Positions 6,583 through 15,059 of a DNA stretch of 18,110 nucleotides are shown here, piece by piece. Source of the stretch: a bacterium (lineage in GTDB: Bacteria; Arandabacterota; Arandabacteria; Arandabacterales; Arandabacteraceae); the NCBI GenBank assembly GCA_025774405.1, contig JALGWB010000010.1:1-18110 (forward strand), written 5' to 3'. Under the pieces are notes generated by a model. The model saw nothing but the letters and a program-made list of their open reading frames with translations. It made no database searches and had not been told where the DNA came from. Positions within the stretch are counted from its first letter, which is position 1. Each line of letters starts with the position of its first letter. The position numbers and the translations under genes were made by a program.

Positions 6583-6707
6583 CAAGAGTGACGGGGGCTG
6601 CTGGGGCACTCTCCGGAGCCATGGATGGCATTTTACTCCACGGACTGGGTGAGTTGCAAGGGCTCGTCATGTTTTCTGCATGGCAGAGGAAGGTAGGTGT
6701 TGTTTCC

Positions 6708-8732
6708 ATGAGAAAGAACCTGAGGCTTATTGTATTTACAATGGTAACATTCGCACTTGCGGGATTTCTCATCTCCGATACCTCATTTGGATCGGTAAAG
6801 AAGCATATTTTCGGTGACAAATATCCGGTGAAGACACCTCTGGAGATCATCTGTCCTGACGATATCAGGATTGATTGTTCTGTATCACCAGATCCCGAAT
6901 TCACAGGTTTTCCTGTGATAAGCGGTGGCTGCTCACCCTACGATACGAGCTACACAGATGATCTTTGCCCAGGACGCGGTCATACGATCTACAAGATAGC
7001 CCGTACCTGGACGGTTACTGATTGTCAAGGACTGCAGGTTTCCTGCTCGCAGCTCATCTCTGTCATTGACACGGTGCCGCCCGAGATCACATGCCCGCCG
7101 GACGTCAAGTTTTCATGTGACGATGTTGGTGATTTCGGTGAACCCTCAGTTGAGGACAATTGCGATCCCAATCCAAACGTGGCTTACGAGGATAGCATTA
7201 TCTATATGCACGCACCCGATGCCTGCCCCTACGAATATGTAATGTTAAGGACGTGGACTGCTACAGACGCCGCTGGCAACTCATCTTTCTGCGTCCAACG
7301 CATAGTGATTGATGACTCCGAAGCTCCCCAGATAACTTTCTGTCCACAAGACCAGACCGTCGCTTGCGACAGTGAAATCGCCAATCTGCCTCATGCGACC
7401 GCCGTCGACAATTGTAATCCTGAGATGGATGAAGTACCTTTCGAATACTCCTACGAGGCCATCCGCAGGGCTGGTGATGACCCATGTAATTACCAGATCA
7501 TCAGGCTTTGGCAGTTTCACGATGGTTGCTGCAATACAAGTTCGTGTCAGCAGGTTGTGACTGTGAAGGATACCATCCCACCTGTGCTGGTATGTGCACC
7601 GGACGACACGATAAACTGCCAGTCGATCCCAATCTTCACTGACCCAGAGATTTCCGACAACTGTTCAGAAGAACCAAGTTTCACAGTGGTGCTGACAGAT
7701 ACGATCATCGATCCGACCGGCGGAGGCCGAATCTTCAGGAGATGCTGGAAGGGAGTCGACAGGTGTGGAAACGAATCCGACACGTGCTGTCAACACATAT
7801 ACCAGGCTTTCTGTCAGGCGTTCTGTTCGTTCACGATCGGAGGCTGGGGCTCAAGATGTCCTCGACCGCAGGTCGATGATCGCTCATCCACGCAGCCAGG
7901 TTGCATAAGGGATCACTACTTCGATCAGGTTTTCCCTGAAGGTGTCACGATAGGTGTTGAGGGATCATCTGATGCACATATGGCAAGATGGACAACTGCC
8001 GGGGCGATTGAAGATTACCTCCCTGATGGTGGCAAGCCTGGCTATCTAACCGATGACCTTCTCAACGCAGCAACAACACCTGCTGGAGTGCTGGCTAGTC
8101 AGGTGCTTGCGCTCCGCCTCAATCGTGAATACTCCTGCTACGGTGTGTTTGACTCACTGGAGATGTCATCAGGGGTTAGCTGCTATGGTGACTTCATCAT
8201 TCCTGAAGGCTGCGGCAAGTTTGCCGGTATGACCGTTGACGAATTCCTCGGGATAGCTGATCAGGCAGTTGGAGGCAGACTCAGCGTGCTTGAGCCATAC
8301 GATGCCAGCCTATCCGATGTCAATAACACCGCGACTTGCCTCAATGAGCTCTATGTCGATTGTCGTCTGAATGCGCAGCAACAGGATGACACTATTGAAG
8401 AGCAGACTCCCAAAGAGCCATCGATTGAGGATGAAGTCCTGGCGACATCATCCTCAGCAGCGCTCGCCCTGCAGGCAAGCCCCAACCCGGTCGCAGGCAA
8501 GACAAAGATCACCTTCTTGCTTCCTTCCTCGGGTAAAGTCGTTGTGGAGATTTACAACATCCAGGGAAAGAGGATAAAGACCCTAAACAGCGGCTGGCTC
8601 GATGAGGGCGCTCATTCAGTAGTCTGGCGTGGCGATGATGAGGCTGGGAACAGGGTGTCACCAGGCGTCTATTTCTGCAGGTTGCGTTTTGACACAGACG
8701 CTCGGAGTCTTGAGAAGTTGATAAAGCTATAG
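6708..8732 (+). CDS. Secreted surface protein: HYR-like repeats, GGWG domain, T9SS/FlgD-like sorting domain
   Basis: From the chosen ATG the product has 674 residues. Residues 1-28 are a Sec signal peptide (MRKNLRLIVFTMVTFALAGF and following). Residues about 46-368 hold four HYR-like repeats of some 80 residues. Each follows the pattern PPxIxCPxDxxxxC, then DNC, then a Trp-Asp-GN-Cys strand and VxD. The cysteines recur regularly, so disulfides are likely. Residues about 371-560 are a separate domain beginning FTIGGWGSRCP and including VFPEGVTIG and AGVLASQVLALRLN, a module I have seen in other secreted bacterial proteins. Residues about 588-674 (SPNPVAGKTKITFLLP through VVWRGDDEAGNRVSPGVYF) are the FlgD-like/type A sorting domain cleaved during type IX secretion. 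ATG 6708 is preferred over the frame start at 6588 because the signal peptide begins there and AGGTG lies 8 nt upstream. Probable role: adhesion or matrix; unproven. Confidence 0.85.
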   Translation: MRKNLRLIVFTMVTFALAGFLISDTSFGSVKKHIFGDKYPVKTPLEIICPDDIRIDCSVSPDPEFTGFPVISGGCSPYDTSYTDDLCPGRGHTIYKIARTWTVTDCQGLQVSCSQLISVIDTVPPEITCPPDVKFSCDDVGDFGEPSVEDNCDPNPNVAYEDSIIYMHAPDACPYEYVMLRTWTATDAAGNSSFCVQRIVIDDSEAPQITFCPQDQTVACDSEIANLPHATAVDNCNPEMDEVPFEYSYEAIRRAGDDPCNYQIIRLWQFHDGCCNTSSCQQVVTVKDTIPPVLVCAPDDTINCQSIPIFTDPEISDNCSEEPSFTVVLTDTIIDPTGGGRIFRRCWKGVDRCGNESDTCCQHIYQAFCQAFCSFTIGGWGSRCPRPQVDDRSSTQPGCIRDHYFDQVFPEGVTIGVEGSSDAHMARWTTAGAIEDYLPDGGKPGYLTDDLLNAATTPAGVLASQVLALRLNREYSCYGVFDSLEMSSGVSCYGDFIIPEGCGKFAGMTVDEFLGIADQAVGGRLSVLEPYDASLSDVNNTATCLNELYVDCRLNAQQQDDTIEEQTPKEPSIEDEVLATSSSAALALQASPNPVAGKTKITFLLPSSGKVVVEIYNIQGKRIKTLNSGWLDEGAHSVVWRGDDEAGNRVSPGVYFCRLRFDTDARSLEKLIKL

Positions 8733-8742
8733 AGGTACTCTC

Positions 8743-8775
8743 GGGGGCGATCCGCTATGATTTCCGATCGCCCCC
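8743..8775. terminator. Strong 10-bp hairpin between convergent genes
   Basis: GGGGGCGATC (8743-8752) pairs perfectly with GATCGCCCCC (8766-8775) across a 13-nt loop. It begins 10 nt after the surface-protein stop and includes the last codons of glnS on the other strand. Neither side has a T run, so a shared intrinsic or factor-assisted terminator is plausible but not certain. Confidence 0.5.
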
Positions 8776-10467
8776 CATGACTTTCTGCTTAATCTTTGCC
8801 CAGGTGTCCCTGATCGTTACCGTTCGATTGAAAACGAGCCTATCCGGCTTCGAATCAACGGAGTCAACACAGAAATAGCCAATTCTCTCAAACTGATAGC
8901 GCTCACCTGGCATAGCACCTGCCAGACTGGGCTCGACTTTGCAGTCCGTAAGGATCTCAAGCGAATCAGGATTGATGTAATCTTTGAACGTTTTGCCTTC
9001 CTCCACATCCATGGGATTGGGCTTTGTAAACAGATGGTTATAAAGACGAACCTCGGCTGATAGCGCATGTGCAGCCGAAACCCAGTGCAGAGTTGCCTTG
9101 ACCTTCCTGCCATCGGGAGCATTGCCCCCCCTTGTTTGGGGATCGTAAGTGCAGTGAATCTCTATCACCTTGCCTGTCTTCTCATCTTTCACAACTTCTA
9201 TGCATTTGATGAAGTAACCGTATCGCAATCTGACCTCACGACCAGGCGCGAGCCGATAGTACTTCTTCGGCGGGTTTTCCATGAAATCGTCCTGCTCGAT
9301 ATACAAGACCTTTGAAAAAGGAACCTTGCGGGTTCCCATGCCTGGATCCTCGGGGTTGTTTATGGCCTCAAGCATTTCAGTTTTATCATCGGGGTAGTTC
9401 TCTATAACAACCTTCAACGGTCTCAGAACTGCCATTACCCTCGGTGCGATTCTGTTGAGATGCTCCCGCACGCAATGCTCGAGCAGTGCATAGTCAACAA
9501 CACTTTCGGCCTTCGCCACGCCGATCCTTGCCATAAAGTTGCGAATAGCCTCCGGCGTGTAGCCACGCCGCCTCATCCCACGCAATGTCGGCATGCGAGG
9601 ATCATCCCACCCATCCACATAACCCTCCTCGACGAGCTGAATGAGTCGCCGCTTGCTTAGAACAGTGTATGTCATGTTCAATCTCGCAAACTCAATTTGT
9701 TGAGGGTGATGCACTCCGAGCTGATCGAGAAACCAATCGTAAAGCGGACGGTGGTCTTCGAATTCGATGCTGCAGAGCGAATGGGTTATACCTTCTACAG
9801 AATCAGATAGACAGTGAGTGAAGTCGTACATCGGATAGATGCACCACTTGTTGCCTGTGCGATGGTGAGCCACATGGAGAATACGATAGATGACGGGATC
9901 GCGCATGTTGATATTGGATGATGCCATGTCTATCTTTGCTCTCAAGGTTCGGGAACCGTCCGGAAATTCCCCGGCTCTCATCCGCCTGAATAGATCCAGA
10001 TTCTCCTCTACTGAACGATTGCGATACGGGCTTTCTCTACCAGGTTCAGTAAGGGTACCTCGATATTCCTTGATTTGCTCAGGACTCAGATCACAGACGT
10101 AAGCCTTCCCCATCTTGATCAGCTCGACGGCATACTCATAAAGCTTCTCAAAATAGCCAGAGGCATAGTATTCTCTGTCATCCCAGTCGAATCCAAGCCA
10201 GCGTACATCCTCCTTTATCGCCTCCACGTATTCTTCGCCTTCCTTACATGGATTGGTATCATCGAACCTGAGATTGCATAGCCCACCGTATTCTTCGGCA
10301 ATCCCGAAGTTGATGCAAATTGCTTTGGCATGACCTATGTGGAGATAGCCGTTGGGTTCAGGTGGGAACCGTGTATGAACATGCCCTTCGTATCTGCCAG
10401 TTCGCATATCCTCATCAATGATCTCCCTTATGAAATCTTTGGGCTGGCGGTCAGATCTATCGTTCAT
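8755..10467 (-). CDS. glnS: Glutaminyl-tRNA synthetase
   Basis: GlnRS charges tRNA-Gln directly with glutamine in the cytoplasm. The 570-residue length matches bacterial GlnRS. The class I signatures are FPPEPNGYLHIGHAKAI (residues 34-50, HIGH at 43-46) and VLSKR (269-273, the KMSKS loop). The GlnRS-specific core YDFTHCLSDSVEGITHSLCSIEFEDHRP (spread over 214-241) distinguishes it from GluRS. The C-terminal beta-barrel anticodon-binding region follows (about 340-565) and looks complete. The start is ATG at 10465-10467 with AGGAGG at 10479-10484. GlnRS is not universal in bacteria; most lineages make Gln-tRNA through GatCAB. Its presence near tRNA-Gln(CTG) and gltX indicates the direct route. 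Downstream it converges on the surface-protein gene at a strong hairpin. Confidence 0.97.
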   Translation of the reverse strand: MNDRSDRQPKDFIREIIDEDMRTGRYEGHVHTRFPPEPNGYLHIGHAKAICINFGIAEEYGGLCNLRFDDTNPCKEGEEYVEAIKEDVRWLGFDWDDREYYASGYFEKLYEYAVELIKMGKAYVCDLSPEQIKEYRGTLTEPGRESPYRNRSVEENLDLFRRMRAGEFPDGSRTLRAKIDMASSNINMRDPVIYRILHVAHHRTGNKWCIYPMYDFTHCLSDSVEGITHSLCSIEFEDHRPLYDWFLDQLGVHHPQQIEFARLNMTYTVLSKRRLIQLVEEGYVDGWDDPRMPTLRGMRRRGYTPEAIRNFMARIGVAKAESVVDYALLEHCVREHLNRIAPRVMAVLRPLKVVIENYPDDKTEMLEAINNPEDPGMGTRKVPFSKVLYIEQDDFMENPPKKYYRLAPGREVRLRYGYFIKCIEVVKDEKTGKVIEIHCTYDPQTRGGNAPDGRKVKATLHWVSAAHALSAEVRLYNHLFTKPNPMDVEEGKTFKDYINPDSLEILTDCKVEPSLAGAMPGERYQFERIGYFCVDSVDSKPDRLVFNRTVTIRDTWAKIKQKVMGGDRKS

Positions 10468-10507
10468 GCCGAGATGCGCCTCCTGAATGCGATCCGTTCA
10501 TCGATAA

Positions 10508-10536
10508 CAAATAGGCATTGCCAGTTGTCTTGTCAA
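10508..10536 (-). promoter_or_regulatory. Candidate promoter of glnS
   Basis: On the minus strand, TTGACA (10531-10536) and TATTTG (10508-10513) are 17 nt apart, about 40 nt before the glnS ATG. The -35 is perfect. The -10 is weak by the classical consensus. Confidence 0.5.
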
Positions 10537-10557
10537 CCAATAGGTTGCTTCACCTTA

Positions 10558-11058
10558 TTAGCTCTGGGGGGTAAGCTGTTCAATCAAATCCTTGCTTTCG
10601 GGATAGAGATGTATCAAGTAATCCCTTGACCCTTGCTCATAGTCGCTCCAATCGAAACCCGGTGCCATGGTTGTTCCCAGGAGGGCCCATCTGCCTCCCT
10701 CAACAAGTCGAGCGCCCTGCCAGGTACCAGCCGGCACGAGATATTGGAATTGCTGGCCACGCCTGAAATCACTTCCCAGTCTTACGACCTCGCTTGAAAG
10801 GTCAGGGTGGAGCAAGAGCAGCTCAACGCAGTCACCAAGATAGAAGTGATAGATCTCATCCGCCGGAAGCCGATGCATCGCCGAGCATGTCGCTGGGGTT
10901 AACAGATAGTAGATAGCCGTGGCCAGATTCCTCTTGGAAGGCAATCTCCTGCTCGAGCGATAGGTCTCCCGATAGAATCCTCCTTCCCTCGGAAGAGGTC
11001 TAAGGTGGAGTATTCTGATCAGATCCTCAGCACTTAGCGACGACCACCTGTATTCCAT
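10558..11058 (-). CDS. Cupin family protein, DUF985 type
   Basis: This 166-residue protein matches the DUF985/cupin_5 family. The tell-tale order is: LIRILHLRPLPREGGFYRETYRSSRR near residues 12-37, AIYYLLTP (48-55), MHRLPADEIYHFYLGD (61-76; likely ligand residues), a hydrophobic strand LGSDFRRGQQFQYLVPAGTWQGARL (94-118), and the end block APGFDWSDYEQGSRD. It is a small cytoplasmic beta-barrel with no signal peptide. Solved relatives bind metals or small ligands, but no agreed biochemical function exists, so none is claimed. The start is ATG at 11056-11058 with only a weak GGCGGG upstream. It sits between tRNA-Gln and glnS on the same strand, and may be read through from the tRNA promoter. Confidence 0.88.
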   Translation of the reverse strand: MEYRWSSLSAEDLIRILHLRPLPREGGFYRETYRSSRRLPSKRNLATAIYYLLTPATCSAMHRLPADEIYHFYLGDCVELLLLHPDLSSEVVRLGSDFRRGQQFQYLVPAGTWQGARLVEGGRWALLGTTMAPGFDWSDYEQGSRDYLIHLYPESKDLIEQLTPQS

Positions 11059-11175
11059 GGGTAACCCGCCAGCTTCGATTTACCGTTAAGCCTCGATCTG
11101 TAGCTCAGTTTCGAAACAACCAAAACCCTGCGGAGGATATCACCGGGGAGATCGCCAGCCACTTCAGTCGATCCT

Positions 11176-11249
11176 TGGCTGGGGTGGGAGGATTCGAACC
11201 CCCACACGCAGATCCAGAGTCTGCTGTCCTGCCATTAGACGACACCCCA
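11176..11249 (-). tRNA. tRNA-Gln (anticodon CTG)
   Basis: The minus strand forms a complete cloverleaf. The acceptor TGGGGTG pairs perfectly with CACCCCA. The D arm begins GTCTAATGG. The anticodon stem GCAGA/TCTGC carries the loop CTCTGGA. The T arm is GGGGG-TTCGAAT-CCTCC, followed by discriminator G and an encoded CCA (11176-11178). The anticodon CTG is at 11215-11217 and reads CAG. The U1-A72 pair and G73 are known identity elements for glutamine tRNAs. Confidence 0.96.
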
Positions 11250-11268
11250 ATCCACAGGAGTCATGTCT

Positions 11269-11298
11269 AGTATAGTGTTTCGAATCCAGGGCTGTCAA
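11269..11298 (-). promoter_or_regulatory. Promoter of tRNA-Gln
   Basis: On the minus strand, TTGACA (11293-11298) and TATACT (11269-11274) are 18 nt apart, directly after the gltX stop. Transcription would start about 13 nt before the mature tRNA 5' end. Confidence 0.72.
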
Positions 11299-11311
11299 GG
11301 TTTACAAGTGA

Positions 11312-12781
11312 CTATTGAAGTTCGAGAGCCTTCTTGCGTGCAAGCCTTAGACGTTTGAGAACCCGATCCCTACCAAGCACCTCCATGATCTTTAGCAGGT
11401 CCGGGCTGTGCTTCTTGCCGGTGAGAGCAACTCTTACGGGCTGAAACAAGTCGCCTGTCTTCATGCCCATCTCCGATACCAATCCACGCATAACATGCTC
11501 GATGGCTGAAGCCTCGAATGTGTCCAGACCTGAAAGCCTATTCTCGAGCAGACTCAGGACAGCGGGTACATAGTGCCGCTTCAAAATATCCTCAACTTCG
11601 CCCTCATACATGATTTCGTCCCTAAAGAAGAAATCAGCCAGGTCAACTATCTGATTACCAACCTTAAGTCTCTCACCGACCACCGTGACAACCTGCTCAA
11701 GATATTGCCTCACTTGAGAGTCAATCGGTTCGCCCATCAAGCCTGCCGCTACAAGATGAGGCAGTACGATATCGACCTTTTCAGAAGACCCCTTCCGCTT
11801 CATATACTCGCCATTGAGCCACTGCAACTTGGCGTAGTCAAAGACTGCAGGTGTTGAGCTAACCTTCGCCAACGAGAACTTCCTGATCAGATCGTCTCTT
11901 TCAAAGAAGGTCGTAGCATCGTCATAGGACCAACCGAGGAGTGCCAGATAGTTGACCAGAGCTTCAGGCAAGTAGCCATCTGCTCTGAATTGACCAATCG
12001 ATGTTGCTCCATGCCGCTTGCTGAGACGCGTTTTGTCAGGACCCATGATCATGGGCACATGAGCGAAGATAGGAGGATTGGCATTTATCGCTCTGTAGAT
12101 AAGAATCTGCTTGGGGGTATTGGACAGATGATCGTCACCTCTTATGACATGTGAGATTTCCATGAGCATATCATCGATTACACAGGCGAAATTGTAAGTC
12201 GGATATCTGTCAGATTTCAGCAATACAAAATCATCGATGGTCGAATTCTCAAATGTTATGTTTCCCTTCACAACATCTTCGACAACTGTCTGACCTGATA
12301 GCGGAGCCTTGAACCGCACAACGAAAGGCTCTCCGGCATCGACCCTTCGTTTGACTTCCTCGGGTGGCAGGTCACGACATCTTCGATCGTACTTGATATC
12401 CTTGCCCAGTCTGCGCAATTCCTCTCGCATCCTCTTCAGATCTTCCTGGGAACAGAAGCACCGATAGGCTTTTCCATCCTTGAGCAATCTCTCACACCAC
12501 TCAGCATAGATTGTTCGACGCTCAGACTGAAAATAAGGACCGTGATCGCCACCCACACCGGGACCCTCATCCCAGTCAAGCCCAAGCCATCGCATGTCCT
12601 CGACAATGGCACGATAGGATTCCTCGGTCGAGCGTTCCATGTCGGTGTCTTCGATCCTCAAGATGAACCGACCGCCCTGATTGCGTGCGAAAAGCCAGTT
12701 GAAAAGCGCCGTCCTTGCGCCGCCTACGTGCAGATAACCTGTAGGACTAGGTGCGAATCTGACCCTGATGTCGGCATCCAA
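11312..12781 (-). CDS. gltX: Glutamyl-tRNA synthetase
   Basis: GltX charges tRNA-Glu with glutamate in the cytoplasm. At 489 residues it is a full-length bacterial enzyme. It starts VRFAPSPTGYLHVGGARTAL (residues 7-26), containing the HVGG form of the HIGH motif. The KMSKS loop appears as KTRLSKRHG (250-258). The region CFCSQEDLKRMREEL (108-122) and the C-terminal helical anticodon-binding part are present. The start is TTG at 12779-12781; AGGCGGTG about 7 nt upstream supports it, and the family normally begins within a few residues of VRFAPSPTG. It follows rnr by 13 nt, so it is the last gene of the long operon. Whether it also charges tRNA-Gln cannot be told by eye. A GlnRS nearby makes a discriminating enzyme likely. 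Confidence 0.97.
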   Translation of the reverse strand: MDADIRVRFAPSPTGYLHVGGARTALFNWLFARNQGGRFILRIEDTDMERSTEESYRAIVEDMRWLGLDWDEGPGVGGDHGPYFQSERRTIYAEWCERLLKDGKAYRCFCSQEDLKRMREELRRLGKDIKYDRRCRDLPPEEVKRRVDAGEPFVVRFKAPLSGQTVVEDVVKGNITFENSTIDDFVLLKSDRYPTYNFACVIDDMLMEISHVIRGDDHLSNTPKQILIYRAINANPPIFAHVPMIMGPDKTRLSKRHGATSIGQFRADGYLPEALVNYLALLGWSYDDATTFFERDDLIRKFSLAKVSSTPAVFDYAKLQWLNGEYMKRKGSSEKVDIVLPHLVAAGLMGEPIDSQVRQYLEQVVTVVGERLKVGNQIVDLADFFFRDEIMYEGEVEDILKRHYVPAVLSLLENRLSGLDTFEASAIEHVMRGLVSEMGMKTGDLFQPVRVALTGKKHSPDLLKIMEVLGRDRVLKRLRLARKKALELQ

Positions 12782-12794
12782 TTGCCATCACCGC

Positions 12795-15050
12795 CTAACG
12801 CCTTCTCGCCAGGCTACCCGGCTCGCGATCCTTCCTGGGTCTATTCCTGTGGGCGCGCCTGGTTTGCTTGCTTCGTGATTTTCTTGAACTGACCCTCTGA
12901 GGCTCCCCCACCTTCACCTGCGGCTCGACCCTGACACCATCAGCCCTGGCAATTAGGGCAAAATCAACTTCCCGCTGCAGGCGATCCACCCTGTCCACTC
13001 GAACAAGAACTCTGTCACCGATTCTGTAAGTGCGGCTGGTTCGTGATCCTACAAGCATTGTCCTGGTTGAGTCAACCGAATAATAGTCGTCATCAAGAGT
13101 TGAGACATGCACCAATCCCTCAACCAGCGTATCTTCAAGCATCACAAAGAATCCGAAGTCCTGTATGCCTGAAATGATTCCCCAGTGTTCCTCGCCTATG
13201 TGATCCGACATATACTCTGCAACCTTGGCTTTGATAGAAGCTCGTTCAGCCTCGTCGCCTTCCACCTCTCTGATGGATGCTACCTCAGCCGCTCGCCTTA
13301 TGAACTTGGCGAGACGCCCGGGGTCGCGCGGTGATGACTTTGTCAACCCGTAGATCTTGAGAAGCCTGTGGACGACGAGATCGGGATACCGCCTGATGGG
13401 CGATGTGAAATGCGTATAGCACTTGCTTCCCAAACCGAAGTGCCCAACATTGCGCTCCGAGTAACGAGCTTTCTTGAGGCTGCGTAACAAGAACATGGAG
13501 ACAATATACTGTTCAGGTTTGCCTCTGACCTTCTCGATCAAGGCTTGCAGACTCCTGGGCGAGGTCCCTCTTGCCCATCTGAAGCGATATCCCATCGCGC
13601 TGGCGAATCGGGAAAGATCCTGCATATCACTTTCATTGGGAACCTCGTGAATCCTGTATATGAAAAGCCTGCCAAGGTATGCCATGTGGCTGGCGACAGT
13701 CTCATTTGCCAGGATCATGAGCTCTTCAATCAAACCATGAGACTGCAATCTTGCAACAGGTTTCAGATCCACTGCCTTGCCGATATGATCAATTACAATA
13801 TCTATCTCAGGTGTCTCAAGCTCAATCGAGCCACGAGCAATCCTGCGTTGCCTGAGCTCGTGTGCAAGCCCATTAGCTCGCTTGAGAGCATCAGCAATTC
13901 GTTTAGTCAATCTTGGGGAGCGCCATCCAGCACCTCTTTCGATAAGCTCTTCAGCCTCCTCATATGTCAACCTTGCCTTGCTTTCGATTACGCTCTCAAC
14001 AATTTCGTAACTGACGACATCGGCATGCTTGTCAATCTCCATAATAACGCTGATTGCGAGTCTGGGTCTTCGTGGCATTAGAGCGGCTACCTCGCTCGAG
14101 AGCCTCGGCGGCAGCATTGGAATCACACGGTCAACCAGGTAGATACTCCGCCCTCTCATCATGGCATCGTAGTCTAGCCACGATCCATGCCTGACATAGT
14201 GACTGACATCTGCGATATGGACTCCGACCCTGACATGGTTATTGGCCAGTGGTTCAACCGAGATAGCGTCATCGAAATCCTTGGCATCAGCGGGATCAAT
14301 CGTGAAAGTAATGAGATCTGTCAGGTCCCTACGGCGCTTCCATTCATCTTCTGGTATCTCATCTCCAATTGCCTCGATCTCTGCCTCGACCTCTTCGAGA
14401 AATCCTACTGGCAGGTTAAACCCCGTGACGATGCTCGCGAAATCCTCTCCGGGGCTGAATCTGCCACCTAGAACTTCGGTGACCCGGCCTGTAGTCCGCT
14501 CGTAGGGCTCGCCCCAATGGCTGATGCGAACGATTACGTAATCGCCTGGCCTGGCAATTGAAGTATTATCGACAACAACACTCCTGTGACGTCGCTTCCG
14601 ACTTACATGCGCTAATCTCCTCCTCTTATCGCTACCAAGCTGGGCAACCACATGACCTGGTCTCTTCTCAAGAACTCTTAGGATTCGAGCTTCCTTCTGA
14701 CCCGAAGAGCCTCTGACAAGACGCGCCACGACCAAATCACCACAATTTGCCATCGATAGGGATTCACCGGGCACAGGCAGGACATCACCCTCAGATGGGA
14801 CAAGCAGGCCGACCTTAAGACCATAGCCAATCAATCGGCCGGTCATATAGCCTGCATGTTCGGGAAGCTGGTACCTTCTCCGCCTGCCCAGAACAATTCT
14901 GCCGCTGCTCTCGAGATCGTCAAGAATTGCTCTCAAATCCCTGAGCCGGCGGGAGCGCACTCCAAGATGCTTAGCGATTTCCTTGGCCTTGAGACCCTTG
15001 GAGCCAGCCTGCTTGAGAATAGTTAGTATTGATCTCTTTTCAATGGTCAC
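12795..15050 (-). CDS. rnr: Ribonuclease R (3'-5' exoribonuclease)
   Basis: RNase R degrades structured RNA from the 3' end in mRNA decay and rRNA quality control. The 751-residue layout is typical: an N-terminal winged-helix domain (residues about 5-60), two cold-shock RNA-binding domains (about 68-215), the catalytic RNB domain (about 243-570), an S1 domain (about 628-712) and a basic tail (final 32 residues, rich in Arg and Lys). The active-site motif TIDPADAKDFDDAI (250-263) retains the four metal-binding aspartates at 252, 258, 260 and 261. The start is GTG at 15048-15050. An in-frame TAA immediately precedes it, so no longer form exists. Its ribosome site is poor (AAGAGA 12 nt away, inside the upstream mini-gene). 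Coupling to the mS38-like gene ending 9 nt before is therefore likely. Confidence 0.95.
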   Translation of the reverse strand: MTIEKRSILTILKQAGSKGLKAKEIAKHLGVRSRRLRDLRAILDDLESSGRIVLGRRRRYQLPEHAGYMTGRLIGYGLKVGLLVPSEGDVLPVPGESLSMANCGDLVVARLVRGSSGQKEARILRVLEKRPGHVVAQLGSDKRRRLAHVSRKRRHRSVVVDNTSIARPGDYVIVRISHWGEPYERTTGRVTEVLGGRFSPGEDFASIVTGFNLPVGFLEEVEAEIEAIGDEIPEDEWKRRRDLTDLITFTIDPADAKDFDDAISVEPLANNHVRVGVHIADVSHYVRHGSWLDYDAMMRGRSIYLVDRVIPMLPPRLSSEVAALMPRRPRLAISVIMEIDKHADVVSYEIVESVIESKARLTYEEAEELIERGAGWRSPRLTKRIADALKRANGLAHELRQRRIARGSIELETPEIDIVIDHIGKAVDLKPVARLQSHGLIEELMILANETVASHMAYLGRLFIYRIHEVPNESDMQDLSRFASAMGYRFRWARGTSPRSLQALIEKVRGKPEQYIVSMFLLRSLKKARYSERNVGHFGLGSKCYTHFTSPIRRYPDLVVHRLLKIYGLTKSSPRDPGRLAKFIRRAAEVASIREVEGDEAERASIKAKVAEYMSDHIGEEHWGIISGIQDFGFFVMLEDTLVEGLVHVSTLDDDYYSVDSTRTMLVGSRTSRTYRIGDRVLVRVDRVDRLQREVDFALIARADGVRVEPQVKVGEPQRVSSRKSRSKQTRRAHRNRPRKDREPGSLARRR

Positions 15051-15059
15051 TTAGGAAAA

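Noticed and set aside
6588..6707. 40-residue N-terminal extension of the surface protein from GTG 6588
   Set aside because: The promoter at 6554-6582 puts transcription start at about 6589, and the signal peptide begins at 6708 with its own ribosome site.
6590..6707. Riboswitch in the 118-nt leader of the surface-protein gene
   Set aside because: I compared it with a cyclic di-GMP (GEMM) pattern because of the PilZ gene at 6-368, but found no matching conserved core or pairing.
6395..6904. 169-aa minus-strand frame across the msrA/surface-gene interval
   Set aside because: It runs through two promoters and the antisense of the signal peptide, has no family features and no ribosome site; it is a shadow.
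11108..11117. GTTTCGAAAC palindrome downstream of tRNA-Gln
   Set aside because: A single 10-bp palindrome with no partner site or nearby promoter is expected by chance in 18 kb.
13545..14081. 178-aa plus-strand frame inside rnr
   Set aside because: It is antisense to the well-conserved RNB domain and has no recognisable motif.
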